Origin: Argyresthia goedartella
Lineage: Eukaryota; Arthropoda; Insecta; Lepidoptera; Argyresthiidae
Reading direction: 5' to 3'
NCBI GenBank assembly: GCA_949825045.1
Contig: OX463822.1
Span: 2,361,001-2,425,000, forward strand
Length of the DNA stretch: 64,000 nucleotides
The translations under genes were made by a program, and so were the position numbers. Position 1 is the first letter of the stretch. Each line of letters opens with the position of its first letter. This document shows, one piece after another, positions 31,968 through 44,405 of this stretch. The notes under the pieces are model-generated. The model worked only from the letters and a program-made list of their open reading frames with translations, was not told where the DNA came from and made no database searches.

Positions 31968-34346
31968 ACAATTCACAATTCTTTATTGCACAGAACATTA
32001 CAACAATACAATTATACACGAAATTAAAAGGCAAAGGCGAGCTTATCTCTCAACAGAGATTTCTTCCAGCAAACCTATCTGGATAGGATACATATAAAAT
32101 GAAAAGGGTAGTCTAGTGCAATTAAATACTTACCAAATACCAATAAAATATGATACTTACTATAAAAATACATATAATCAAAGAAATAGTAGATAAAATA
32201 AGAATAAACAAATAATAATAATAAATAGATAAATACAATTACATACTTATATATACAATACCTATGATGAAAGAGAAAGTAAGTGCTCTTTCAAGCGATT
32301 CTTAAAGGAGAAAAGAGTGGGACTGTCCCTTATAGTGCAGGGAGGTGCGTTCCACAGCCGAATGGCCCTCAGCCTGAACGAGTGCTCGTAGGCGACGGTG
32401 TTATGCTGCGGAATACATAGAAGAGACACCGTGTGAGATCTCCGCTCCTTGCCTCTGGAGAAAAGGAACTCAAAACGTTCACGAAGGTAGGAAGGATATC
32501 TGGGGTTTCTCAAGATGTTAAAAAGTAAAGTCAATATGTGGAAATCACGGCGAAGACGAATCGGGAGCCAACCCAGTTCCTTGCGATACTGCGAGACGTG
32601 GTCATACTTGCGCAGCCCGAAGATGAACCGAATCCCGAGGTTCTGAAGTCGTTCGAGTTTATTCAGTTGTTCTTCGTTCGCACTCACTCAGCAAGCATCG
32701 GCATAATCAATTAAAGGAAGTAGAAGGGACTGGGCTAGAGTGACTTTAGTATGCCGTGGAAGGAAGTATTGTAATTTCCGAAGAGAGTGAAACGATGCAA
32801 AGACTCGTCTGCTGACCTCGGAGACATGGGGCGACCAAGACAGCATGTTATCGAATACAATTCCGAGATTTTTAGCTTTATCGCTGTATTTGATTACGGT
32901 TCCATCAAATATTTGAGGAGCGATTGGAAGTTGTAACAGGTTAAGAGAGTATTGGGTTCCCAAGATCAAGGCCTGCGACTTTCTCTAGTTGACCAGAAGC
33001 CCATATGAGAGGGCCCACTTCCTGATATTCTCGAGGTCAGCATTCAGAGCCTCCACAGCCGGAGTCACATCACGCGGAGAGAAATGCCGGTATATTTGGA
33101 GGTCATCTGCATAAAGATGATATGAAGAAGTAAGTACATCAGAGATTGAGTTGATAAAAACCGAGAACAGAAGGGGTGAAAGGATGCCACCCTGAGGAAC
33201 CCCAGTGAATAGATCGCACCAATCGGTGGATGTTTCCTCAGAATTGATGCGTTGTTGTCGATCTCTGAGATAGGAGTCAAACCAGCGGGCGGCATGAGAG
33301 GAGACATTAAGTGAATGGAGGATCGCAACCAGGATATCAAAATCCACGCAGTTGAAAGCGCTGCTGAAGTCAAGCAGTGCCAGCACAGACATCCTCTTCT
33401 GATCCATCGCAAGTTGGATGTCATCTGTCACTTTGAGTAGAGCGGTGGTAGTGCTGTGACCCGGCCTAAAACCCGATTGGAAAGAATTAAGGAGATTCAT
33501 GGAGGAAAGATAGGTGGATAGTTGAGTGTGTACAATGGATTCAAGGACTTTGGAAAGGATGGGCAGGATAGAAATAGGACGATATTCTTTGTAGGAAGTT
33601 GGGTTGGATGTTTTAGGCAAAGGGATCACGAGAGCACGTTTCCACTGACTAGGGAAGTGACAGTCAGAGAGTGAAGCATTAATTATGTGAGTGATAACCG
33701 GCAGCAATTCTCCAAGAACACTTGTCAACATTTGAGAGCAGATTTTGTCATCGCCGACGGCTTTTGATGAGATTGCTAGCACTGCTTTCCTGACTGCAGC
33801 GATTCCAACATGACGCAGATTGAAAGAAGAGTGGCAGGAGACAGTCCTGGAAAGCAAGTTACGGAGTGTGGCATCCTTGACAGATGGATCCATCTGGACG
33901 GGGGGGACAGCAAAAAAATTATTGAGACCGTTAAGGTCGATGTTACCAAGCGTCAGGTCCTGGGACTTACCAATACCAAGGGTCTTCAGAAATTTCCAAA
34001 CTTGTGCAGGGGCGTAGTTTTCGATACATTCAAATATATGACGGCGTTTGGCATCTCGACACAGACGGGAGCAGCGATTACGAAGACTTTTGTATGCTAA
34101 GAGATTTTCTTCGGTCGGATCCTTTTTGTATTTAGTCTTGGCACGGTTTCTCTTAGCCATCAGACCCTTAATGGTATCAGTAAGCCATGGAGCGGGGAGA
34201 TGTTTAACTTTAACCTTCTTGACAGGAGCATGTTTGTCAAACAAGCTCAGGACAATCGTGTTAAAGTTTTGGACCTTATCATCAACGGACTCACTTCCCA
34301 GAATAAGGGACCAATCTATGGAAGAGGCGTCGGATTTAAGGGAAGT
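31968..34346 (-). mobile_element. LINE B', 5'-truncated relative nested in LINE B ORF2, opposite strand
   Basis: Flanked by GACTTC on both sides (31962-31967, 34347-34352). Its 3' end lies at the left: TGTGCAATAAAG followed by two AATTGTG repeats, matching the LINE B 3' terminus. It is truncated at the endonuclease C-terminus (VTSLKSDASSIDWSL). It lies tail-to-tail with ORF2, forming a long inverted repeat with it. Confidence 0.9.
32262..34346 (-). pseudogene. LINE B' reverse transcriptase with two stops
   Basis: Covers the end of the endonuclease (FDKHAPVKKVKVKHLPAPW) and all RT motifs (LLDFSSAFNCVDFDIL, TGVPQGGILSPLLF, LYADDLQIY) to the C-terminus (NRLKEHLLSLSS). A TAG follows LSYGLLVN (about 32985) and a TGA replaces Trp in DYADAC-VSANEE (about 32685); elsewhere the frame is intact. 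Confidence 0.85.
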
Positions 34347-35700
34347 GACTTCGTCATGATATGCACATTCTCTCCTTCCTCTTCAATATTTTGAGAAATC
34401 CGTGCTACCCTGCATATCTTCGTGAACGTTTTGAGTATCTTTTCTCAGGGGATAGACTTCGGAGATCTCACACGGTGTCACTTTTGTCAATTCCTCAGCA
34501 CAACACTGTTGCTTACGAGCACTCGTTTAGGTTAAGGGCAATACGTTTGTGGAATGCACTTCCTTGCGCTATAAGGGATTGCAAATCCGTGGTCACTTTC
34601 AAGAAAAAATTGAAACAGCATCTCCTCTCTTCCGAATAGTGGGTATCTCATAGTATTTATGTATATCTATTTATTTATTGTATTCTATTTATTTATTTTA
34701 TAGTAATTACGTAGGGTGTATTGTGATTTATTTGATAGTATATTTATTTTATTTATTTCTTTTAACTCTTAATTGTACACTAGGACTACCTCTCTATATT
34801 TTATTTTTCTCTTTTCTTCACAGGTTAGCTGTAAGAAATTTCTTTTTAGAAATAAGCTCACTTTTGCATACTGTTTCTGTTATAATTTCCACTGTGTTTT
34901 CTGTGCAATAAAGGATTATATAAGTAAACATATCGGACCGCTAATGAGTTTGAAAGGACAGTGCCATGACAACCAAATAAACAACGATATCAAAATATGT
35001 CAGATTTTGATTTCAGGCTCGTAATAGAGAAAACAACAAGATAACAATGAAAATTAGGACATTATCGATATATAAAAAGATAGCGCACCAACGCGGACGA
35101 AGTCTGAGATTGCAGAGTTTCGGAGAAAGCCAAATACAAGGTCACCAAAGGTAAACCCCTTCGACATCGATTTAAAAGTGCTGATAGTGTGAAAATACGA
35201 AGTGAAAATGATTTGTTATTGTGTTCTTATGGTTTAAAAAGTTACAGGGTCCTATGAAAATAAAGGTGATACGAAATATCCAGCTGTGAGATATATGCAG
35301 ACCATCAAAGCTGACTGGAAAATGGCATGTAAGTAGCATAACACTACAAGCAACAATAAACAAACTAAACTTAAAGTAAAAAACATTAAAAAAATAAGCT
35401 TTTATTTAAATGCTCTTAAAAGAAAAAAATAAACTTTAAATTGAATCAAACCAATCAAGTATTATGATATAAAAGCATGCTGCGAGATTCACATCTTATG
35501 TAAATTCAATATCACTAGAATCTTCTACCAGTTCATTACACAGTACATTCTGTAAAATAGGTAGGATTCCAAATGTAACTATACATATAGTGGCTGATCC
35601 ACTTTTTACCGGTGGTACTTCTGGAAGTTTAATAAAGTTTGATACTATTGTCAAATTACGGTGTGCAAAGGCCAAAGAGTATTATTCCAATGCAAAAGAT

Positions 35701-36280
35701 CTGAAGGAAACAAATATGGAATGAAGCCGGAGATCATTCAATGGATCTTCAAGGTATTCATTTTACCAAGAATTCTTTATGGAACAAATGTATGGAGGAA
35801 AAGCACAAAACCATAAAAAGACAATGAAAAAGATAATTGGCAAGGTACAAAGTATGTAATGTCTAATGATGACAGGAGCCATGAGGTTGGCATCATCACT
35901 AACAATGCTCAATCTAAACCCACTTCATATAGAAGTAAAAAAATAGCAACCGAACATTGGTACAGAAAGAAAATGAACAAGGAATGGGAAAGAGGTCAGG
36001 TGATTTGTTGATTGGACATATTATTATCAAAGAATGAACCAATAAAGAAAAAAATACAATTTGACAAAAAATATCGAATCCATATCGGAACAAGAAAAAA
36101 TTGCTCATCATGCAAATCGCTCGCTTCCGGATGGTTCAAGAAGAGACAGCACGAAACTAGCAGGAGCAGGGAATCTGTATCTTGAATAGTAACGGACAAG
36201 ACAAATATATTTGCCTTAGGGCTATACACCAGCGTGTTCAAGGAATGGATAAAATCGTCATTATAATGGAATATGCTGCT
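35701..36280 (+). pseudogene. Decayed LINE D remnant, unit 2
   Basis: Counterpart of 9391-9970; the MMTGAMRLASS segment starts at 35866. Confidence 0.5.
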
Positions 36281-36646
36281 GTCCTAAAGGAAACATCAGA
36301 TACCTACTGAAAACAAATGTATTCTATATATTATTATTGTACGAAATATTTGATTGTGTAAATGTTTTGTTTAAATAAAACTTCTTAGAAATTTACTCTA
36401 CTTTGAGGGATAAATCTTCCATGTAATTTTTAACGCATATTAGTGTAGTGTCAAACAATTAAAATAAAAACATCAACCTCATATGCAAAATAAATTTTTT
36501 CATTTCCATTATTCGCAATCAATAAAAGGAGGGTGGGCGACATTTGCCCAAATATCAAACACTAATAAGAACTATGTCTTAAAAGCATATTTTTACTATG
36601 ACAGGAAAAACATAAGCTGTTATGATCAAATAAGTTGCCCTTAAAT

Positions 36647-36918
36647 AATACTAACCGCGCAAGGATAAGCGCTGCTTTTCGGTTGCCGGGTGGCTCTAAA
36701 CATTTTAACCTGTGTCTGAGACACAAAAAAGCCCGAAACCAATGCAACGTTGTAACGGTAACCATCCAGTTACCGAGTCAGACAAATGTTGCTTTACCCG
36801 CACGATGGTTTCTGGTGAGTATCTAAGTAGCATCCGTGGCCTAGTGGTACAAGGACATAAAAGTCTTAGAGCCACCCGGCACCTTATACGTAGCGCCTCT
36901 CCTTGCGCGGTGAGTATT
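36647..36918. mobile_element. Foldback element 1, unit 2
   Basis: Same arms as 11628-11899, with a few base differences (GGTTGCCGGG in the left arm). Confidence 0.6.
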
Positions 36919-37096
36919 CTTCATATCGACTTGTATGGACTCTTCAATTGATCGTATGTTTTTACTGCAAGATTATATTTTTTTGAAGTCTTCGTTAAAT
37001 TACTATTTATTTAATGGCCTATCCGATAGCATAGGTTTTTTAATGGTGGAAATTTGAAAGAAACTTCATACGAAATTGCCGTATCTCCTTTCTTAT

Positions 37097-37806
37097 TCAT
37101 TTCCGGTTAGGATAGAACCCATACACGCTATCAAAAAACTCGGGATCGAACGTCGCTACGGTCTTGGCCAGTTTGTGCTCAACAGCGGGTATGTCATACC
37201 GCAGTGGCATGGTGTAGGCCAAGGGCGTGGTGTAGTGGAGGGGGAGGGTGCGGACTACCGTGTCTAGGGGGTAAGCTCCGTATTCCGATGTCCATTCCAT
37301 AAGCGGTGTTGGGGCGGCGGATAAAGCTACGGCGAGAAGTAGGACGATTATGTGCGCCCCGTTTTAGACTCGCGAAGGTTAGCAATTCTTTCAAGGGTCA
37401 GTGCATTCTCTACTACAATAAGATACCTCTGGAGATTTTGAAATTGCCACTTGAGCAATTTAAAAAGCATGTTAAAGCGACTTTGTCGAAAAAGGGATAT
37501 TACAATGTTCAAGATTACTTAAATGACAGGACTGTATGGGGTTAATCTGGCTCAACACAGACCTTGCTGTTAATAATTTTGTAATTATTTATTCCTGCTT
37601 ATTAATCATAACAATTAAATTTTTCATATTTGTATTAGTTAAGCACAACCTATTTTTAAAAGAGATCTAAAAATAAATCTGTGGGAGTTTCTACGCCCTT
37701 CTTCTCCCACAGTGGTCCAATGTAGAGAAGAGGCAAAAAATGACGTTTGCTAAGTATATGTAAATATCTACAGTAAAAAAAAAAAAAAAAAAATTAAGAG
37801 TTTCAT
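37097..37806 (-). pseudogene. P2 in unit 2, disrupted by a LINE in the signal peptide
   Basis: The mature part is intact (37097 to about 37300) and has the Asp variant also seen in unit 3. After the fourth codon plus two bases of the start (ATG at 37804-37806) a 442-bp LINE A fragment intervenes, duplicating ATTA. Translation from the P2 ATG would enter LINE sequence, so no secreted product is expected. The promoter and first-exon region upstream is preserved. Confidence 0.9.
37351..37792 (+). mobile_element. 5'-truncated LINE A insertion with poly(A), private to unit 2
   Basis: Begins at the APRFRLAKVSNS part of the LINE A C-terminus, runs through DRTVWG and the 3' UTR to ATATCTACAGTA, and ends in about 18 A residues. 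ATTA flanks it (37347-37350, 37793-37796). It is almost identical to the older LINE A copies, so the family was active after the array formed. Confidence 0.95.
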
Positions 37807-37859
37807 CTGTGGACATATTTATAATAAGAGTAAGATCGAGCCATACTCAAATCCTTCTA

Positions 37860-38180
37860 ATAGCTGCGGCAATGGGTGAGCCTTTTGTCACGCAAAATTG
37901 ACCGATGGATATCTGGTTAGAGCGTTGTCGGGACAACTATGCCTCCGTAAAGGAAAGGGAGTGACGCTGTGTTATGAAGTTAAGAAAGTGTCACAAACAT
38001 ATGAGTAAATATTAAACATCAACAAACAACTACATGCCGTCTTAAAGTAACAACATAACACAACATAGCGTCACGCCTTTTCCCCTTACTGGAGAGCAGA
38101 GTCACAATTGTGCCCACTTTGAGGCAGTTATTCAATACTCCATTTTGCGTGACAGGGAGTTAGCCAATTGCCGCAGCTAT
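37860..38180. mobile_element. Foldback element 2, unit 2
   Basis: Arms 37860-37898 and 38142-38180, as in unit 1. Confidence 0.55.
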
Positions 38181-38189
38181 GGAGTAATG

Positions 38190-38313
38190 AAGGTTTCCTG
38201 ACGATGTTTTCCATCACCGTTACGTCCATATTATCTTATGGGTACATGGTCAGGAATCGAACCTGCATCTCCTGTGTGAGAAGAAGTGTGAATCCCATTA
38301 GACCACGGAGCTC
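38190..38313 (-). mobile_element. tRNA-Val-derived SINE, unit 2
   Basis: Same position and boxes as 12725-12848; the B box is unchanged. Confidence 0.7.
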
Positions 38314-38614
38314 TTTTAAAGTAATAAAAAGAGTAATACAATTTTAAGGGGATGCTAGGTATTTCTTACGAACGTGAATCTGAATTCAAAATACTATACA
38401 TATCTGTTACATCTTCCGAGGGCGACTGGTAACAGACTTTTGACAACAGTGTTAAACAATTTAAACACAACTTATGTGCAACACGGTCAAGTTACATACA
38501 AGCACGGTAAGGTTTTTGCCTGTCCGGCAGGTTCCCACTTTGCAAAGCCGTGCTGTATTTAAGTCGCTATTTAACTGTATTTAGCTTCTTTCATCTGGTG
38601 CTAGACGGCTTCAA

Positions 38615-38651
38615 TGAGAGCGATGTGAGCTGTACACTACGTATATTTATA
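38615..38651 (-). promoter_or_regulatory. P2 core promoter, unit 2 (upstream of the broken gene)
   Basis: TATAAATA at 38644-38651 and initiator at 38615 are intact, so the pseudogene could still be transcribed. Confidence 0.5.
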
Positions 38652-40946
38652 GGGTGAGATATGTGTATATTTCACAACTTTTTAAATTGTTTAACTTTGC
38701 TTACCTTGCAAATCGTTCCTTTCAATAATCAAAAGAAAAGTGATTCTCTCAAAAAAATGTCTCCTTTTATAACGGATTTTTAACTCGTTAAACAACAACA
38801 TGTAAGTTCCTACTAATATCCTCTGATTAAGTTCTTATCACTTCAGCAATTAGCACTTTATCAATTCCGTATCGCGGTAATTGCTTTCGATATTAGAAAC
38901 ATCTAAAAAAAGTAAAAACATTTATATTTTTTCGAGAACTTCAATACCAATAACAAAAAATAAAAATTACCAACTTTGAAATTCTGAAGTTACAAAAACA
39001 AACTAACTTTTTACAACTGATTTACGGCTGTATGTATCGGTAAAATTTGCAACTCCTGGTTGTTGAAATTTTGGACATGTATACATATATTATAATTTGG
39101 GCACACAATATATAATACAAAATATAATTTTGAAAAGCGCTTTCAAGATGGCCATTTGATAACCCATCCCCTAAAGTTTATGTTATAATTGATCCTCTAG
39201 TATGGGTGTGCTTTTCGATATGCATGTTTAATATTAACTTTATGTTACCCATTAATAATATACCATATTATAATATTATGGTCTATGGAAAAGGTATGGA
39301 TTATGGATTGGATCTAAATCCCGTATCTCTACTTAGATATACAATGTTTGTTCGACCTCCCACCAGGGTCGGACTCAGACTAGGGGCCCATAGCTAGAAT
39401 GAAACAAAATTAAAGACCTTGCTGTGGATGCTTCAACGACAGTTCCCTCGAGCTGCTCTGCAGCTCTAGGTACGTGGCTCTGCGGTGCACCCAGATGTAG
39501 ATCTCATTGAAGATCCCGTACTCCTTTCAGCAACCGTACACCAAGCAAGGTCATGCATGTCCTTTCCTTAAATGCTAGTAAAACGTGGGCGTTCCCCGTA
39601 GAACACATAATTCTTAAAGTAGTAGGATCTGCCCGCGCTCTTCTTTCCCGCCCCCGCATCTTTCGTCCCCGTCGCCCGCAGACCATAGGAGTGCTACGTA
39701 CGAATTTGACAATCTATAGTTATCTGGCCAGCGCAACAGAATACTTGATAGTACTACGTACAGAAAGATTACGCGACAATTAAGCGCAATCTACCTCGCA
39801 CCTGCGTACGTACAACAATCGCTAAGCACCTACAGAATCGGTTGCCCCGCCCGTGCAGGCTAGATTGCGCCGCATTACTACGCCTGGGAGCTTCTTTTAC
39901 TCTGACATCACAAGGTCGTCCTGTAAACTCCTGTCTCGCTTGATCACGGTAGAGTTACCATGCGCGATTTTTGTTTGTGAATTTTAGTCCACTCTGTCTA
40001 AAGAGAGGTGTTATTAGTACTTATTCAGGCTATTGGTAAATTTTAAGGCTAGGTAGCTACCTACCTCCTTAATTATGTAATCGTCATTTATTTTATACTG
40101 GGTCTAAAGTGTTTACTTTTAGTTAAACAAAAAGGTACATATTCAATTAAAAAGGAATCGAATTTTATTTGTGAACAATTCCTTTAGACACCCTAAAATG
40201 TTAGGTACTTAAGTCATTGTTGTTGCAAAAATCACAGAAAAGTTGCTTATGAGGAGCGGCTAGCGCGCGACGCAACTGCCAGCCAAGCGAGCGGCAACAT
40301 AACTGAATTCCCGCCCGTCGGGTTGGCAGTTCGAACGTACCTATACTATAGAGTGAGACCCCCCTGCCAGCGCGGGGTCTTCAGAGCGAGACCAACAAAC
40401 TCACGCGACAATTCGAAAACTAGCCCAAATTTTTATATGTTTTGAGAACACACAGGATGTCCCATAAGTATACGTCTTACACAGCGACACCGAAGGTAGA
40501 CCTGCTTTAGATGCATGTTATTCATATATCGTCGGTTTAAAAGTAATATCATTTCTTGGATACCCCATTCATGTATGTTTTATATATCAATCATACTCGT
40601 ATTAAACATTAACATAACATAAACATTTACATACATTGCTTCTGACACATACATTCGAATAAACATAAATGTGCTACATTTATTATTACTTAAAAATTAT
40701 CAAAATCAAAACTCAAAGAAAATGTTTTACTGATTAGCCCGTGATTGATCATGATGAAGAAAAACAACATGAAAAACCTATCCATCAGAAATAACCTCAT
40801 AAACTCGTATAAGCCCATCCGTCACTTACTAAATTTGGTCAGGTTTATTGTTGTGGTTTCACATAATTCATAACTCTAAAAACTCATAAACCTGCCCCAA
40901 CCAACCAAAATAGGGTTAAATACCATTAAAATTTAGTTCTATTTAT

Positions 40947-41230
40947 AGTGCAGTTCAGTTCAATTCAGTTCAAAGATTTTTATTCATAATATCAGAAGAA
41001 TTGAGACTTAATTAACGTCATAACATAATCAAGCAAGCATCTTCAAAACATAAAGTAGGTGCCTAATTATTAGTACATAATATATAGAGTGCAATGAACT
41101 GGTTTAATGCCAGATGTCTTGTAAAAAGTCATTAATTTTGTAGCAGGCCTTTGTGCACAAAGTGTGCTTTATACATCTTTTGAATCGAGCTTCAGTTAAG
41201 TTATGTATTTCTAGCGGAATTTTTTCATAT
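40947..41230 (-). mobile_element. LINE C tail fragment, unit 2
   Basis: Counterpart of 15468-15751. Confidence 0.65.
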
Positions 41231-42457
41231 GTAAATATCTACAGTAATAAAGACATTTGGAATTTTGAAATTTTTAATTCATCGAGGCCCTGTTCTAATA
41301 AATCCCTATTGAACAGATGAGACCCAATGAAGAGATTAATAAATAAATGATGCACGAAAAATGAAATGATAGATAAATCTGTCACATAGAGCTTTATTGA
41401 TAACATAAGTTTTATCGGAACAGGCCATAAATATTTTCTTAAAACATGTTGAGAAACTAGAAAATGAATACTGAGGATTTTATCAAAGAAGTCCAAGAAA
41501 CAGTGACGAAAATTCCGTAAATGACGCTAGAGATGAGAGTTTAGATTTTGACTGTGATATGTAAAATATGAGGTTAAAAAAATGCTGGATATTTAAGCTC
41601 CATTTTTTCAAGTAACTTTTCGGTAACTGTCGACATTGGTAAATGTCGGTGCTATCCAATGAATTTTATTTGGCTTAGTAACTTATCCAGCATTTAGTCG
41701 AATACGTGCATCATGCGTAAACATACATTTTGGATCATTTGGATAGTATTCATAAAACAAACCCCTACATCTTTCCCTAAGGAATAAAACTGATATATGA
41801 CCCTTTCGCCCGATTCGAAAAAGAAAATAACAAAATTTCAAATCGCCAAAATGTTGGTGTTTCTATTTTTGAGCCTGGAGTACAACAAGATTTTATTTTG
41901 ATTTGTACTGTGATGTGTGTAAATACATATTTTATGTGATGGCAATGTGATATTTTAAAATATTATGAAAACAGCTATATTTGCAAAACTTCATTGTTGG
42001 TGGACAAACTTTAGAGTTTGAAAATCCACCAAAATTTTAATAACTTTAATAACTCCTAAACAACTTGGGTTTTTTGATTTATCTTACATTTCCTGTAAAG
42101 GGATAGTGATTTATTATATTTCTAAAAATTTCAGTTTCTAGAAATAAAAATCTACACCAAAATTGGACGTTTTCACAAATAATGTATTTCTTGAAAATCA
42201 ATCATTTCATTTGACATGAGTTTCATCATTATTTTTAGATAATATAGGAAAAAGATGGCTAAGAGTTCATACAAAGCTGCCCATGGTATTTAAACGATAC
42301 TTGGAAAAATCAATCACTCGTTTCTCTGTTTAAATTTTTCTTTCGGTTGGTATGTCGTGTACTAAAAAAAACTCCCATCCAATTCAGTCACGGCAATTCA
42401 ACAATATTGTGTTAAACTGAAATGTGTTTGTAATAATTTATTGCGTTGCTTTTTTAA

Positions 42458-42721
42458 ATGTACGATAGGAGTACCCTGAATGCTATAGGATATCGTCTAT
42501 CTGTAACTACTACTTTTGCTATAATCCTGATTCCCTATGAAAACATCAGTACATTAAGCTATAAGTGTGCTAAGTTGGTAAGCACCGACAAAGCGGTATT
42601 ATTCGGTATAATGGTAAGAGAGCCGAGTGTGTATAATCGATGCGCACGAGTTCCATACGACGTTTTTCAAATACTCGCGAGAAAAAAACTGACTTGTATT
42701 GATCACACAAGCAAAACGTGA
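42458..42721 (+). CDS. Unassigned 87-codon ORF, unit 2/3 junction copy
   Basis: Same protein as at 16979-17242; AATAAA again follows the stop by about 40 nt. Confidence 0.3.
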   Translation: MYDRSTLNAIGYRLSVTTTFAIILIPYENISTLSYKCAKLVSTDKAVLFGIMVREPSVYNRCARVPYDVFQILARKKLTCIDHTSKT

Positions 42722-43393
42722 AAATGGCAAATTTGTTTTGTTTTATCCGAGCGCGGCACTAAATAAAGTATGTGGCAATGTTATGGTTAATATATTATAA
42801 ATATAATTTTATGAAATAATGATACAAAATGATGAATGATTTACCATGATATGGACTTAACCTAAAATTGACAAATTATTCACAAAAATATTTATTGTCA
42901 GTAGGCATAAAATCTTTTAAAGGATAATTAAAAAATATTAGAGTAAAAAGCTCTAGTGCGTAATAAGCTCCATTATGCACATAAATTCGTTGAAAGAAAA
43001 AGTCACTTCATGAGCAAGTGTGTTGAAAAATAAAACTCCTAGCTATATTATGGAAAACCAGAAGAACTAATTTATTGTTCTAGCAACAATTACATACAAC
43101 TGGCTGTTTAATCTGTGGTATATATATGTGATATTGCGTTATATCATCACGATTTTTTTATTAAAAAATATAATTAGATTCTCAACGTCTTATTTGAAAT
43201 ATTGACTTGAATGTAAATATATATACAGGTGCATGGTATTTGAGCGAAATTTTATTATTTAACCTAACGGTAGGTTTATAAAAAAAAAACAAAAAAGACA
43301 CTGCAAACATTTATTAAATAAAATCATGTCAAAAAGCAAAACGCCTGTTGGGTATGTACTGTAAGGTTCATCAAGGTAAGGTGCTCAAGATCC

Positions 43394-43498
43394 CTATATC
43401 CCATCAGGGTATTTGTTGTTTTGGGGCGGGTCCCATTTGACTGCCGCAGCAGCGTACGCTACGATGCACAGGCAGAAAACAAGGACTATGAATCTCAT
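43394..43498 (-). CDS. P1 secreted peptide, unit 3 copy
   Basis: Identical coding exon; exon 1 at 43788-43837, AATAAA signal at 43310-43315 (plus-strand coordinates). Confidence 0.7.
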   Translation of the reverse strand: MRFIVLVFCLCIVAYAAAAVKWDPPQNNKYPDGI

Positions 43499-43836
43499 CT
43501 GAAAAGAAAGTAAATAGTGGTAAAATGTAACACTATATCAAGTCCTGCTTTACTTGTCTTTCTGGAAACAAATAAAAGCTAGCTGGATTAAAATAATAAA
43601 AATCAGTATTCTTGGAAGAATTTTCCTTAATTGGTTTTATAAGGGTACCTGTGACGGTATGATCTTGATACTGTTTCCCACTAACCGGTACTTTCGTTCC
43701 AAACACTTCAAGTTCTATAATACTATAATCAACTAAACTCAAATTACTTAAATAACCAGGGTAAAGGAAATGTTTATTTGTATATACCTTTCTACTGATA
43801 GAAAACTTGGACCAGTGACTTCGAAGTGCAGAGTAC

Positions 43837-43873
43837 TGAATGATGTTTTAAGCATTCGACACGAACTTTTATA
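43837..43873 (-). promoter_or_regulatory. P1 core promoter, unit 3
   Basis: TATAAAAG at 43866-43873, initiator with predicted start 43837. Confidence 0.6.
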
Positions 43874-44330
43874 TGTTTTCTATGTTTGCAGGGCAATAAT
43901 TAGCCAAGATGATAACGAGTTGATGAATTTCAATTAAAGATCGGATAATGGGAAACGAATAGCACTTGCGGTTTAACGTATATAACTTTATATAACCAAA
44001 ACGTGAAAAGCGCTGTGTTAATCAAATTAGTTACTGCCTTACCTACTATTTAATCGTTTTTAAAGTACCTATTTGGTTTGTATGTTTAAAATGGTCATTA
44101 TTAGTCACGTCTCACTCTTTTCCTAATAGAGATACACCAGACTTATGCATTCGGGTGATTTTTTTTTTTTTTTTAATTTCAAGAAAATGGTCTGATATTT
44201 GTTGCTTAAAAACATAGGATTGATTCTATTCATAGCAAGAATACTTGAACACTGACGGTATTGCTTGACCATTAGCCCTGCCACCTTCTTTAAATTATAT
44301 ATTACTATTAGAAATGTTGATGCAGAGAAA

Positions 44331-44405
44331 GAGCTCCTTGGTTTTATGGGTTTTACGCTTGCTTATCACACAAGAGTTGCAAGTTTGAATCCTGACCATC
44401 TACCA
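44331..44405 (+). mobile_element. tRNA-derived SINE head, unit 3
   Basis: As in unit 2, including the CCTTGG variant. Confidence 0.5.

Larger units (their letters stand above)
29318..34639 (+). pseudogene. LINE B ORF2 (endonuclease-reverse transcriptase), split by nested LINE
   Basis: APE endonuclease: NVVHINAQSIHSSH, ILISESF, LILGDFNTC and a C-terminal SFHDLIYLSF. RT: FRPISILPILSKILES, LTLLDFSSAFNCVDFDIL, STGVPQGGILSPLLF and LYADDLQIY. The frame is open to GWLPIRL (31967), where the nested LINE begins; read literally it then ends after 39 foreign codons. It resumes in the same frame at 34353 (RHDMHIL) and runs to a stop at 34637-34639, so about 978 codons were uninterrupted before the insertion. 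Confidence 0.9.
27791..34921 (+). mobile_element. LINE B (CR1-type), full-length, private to unit 2
   Basis: Inserted at AAGTAA (27785-27790, repeated at 34922-34927); units 1 and 3 have the empty site GAAGTAAACATATCGG. Order: 5' UTR starting with a perfect hairpin, ORF1, ~490-bp spacer, ORF2, then a 3' UTR ending TTCTGTGCAATAAAGG. A second LINE of the same family is inserted in ORF2 at 31968-34346. Both ORFs start at ATG and are free of stops apart from that insertion, so the copy probably arrived intact and recently. Confidence 0.9.
17286..42764. repeat. Tandem unit 2 (expanded to 25.5 kb by three insertions)
   Basis: Same order of features as unit 1. The extra length comes from a gypsy remnant (25721-27432), a CR1-type LINE (27791-34921) and a truncated LINE A (37351-37792), each flanked by short target duplications. 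Units 1 and 3 have intact empty sites at all three positions. Without these, and allowing for a 111-bp RT segment and one 32-bp minisatellite repeat that only this unit has, the unit is again about 16.0 kb. Confidence 0.95.
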
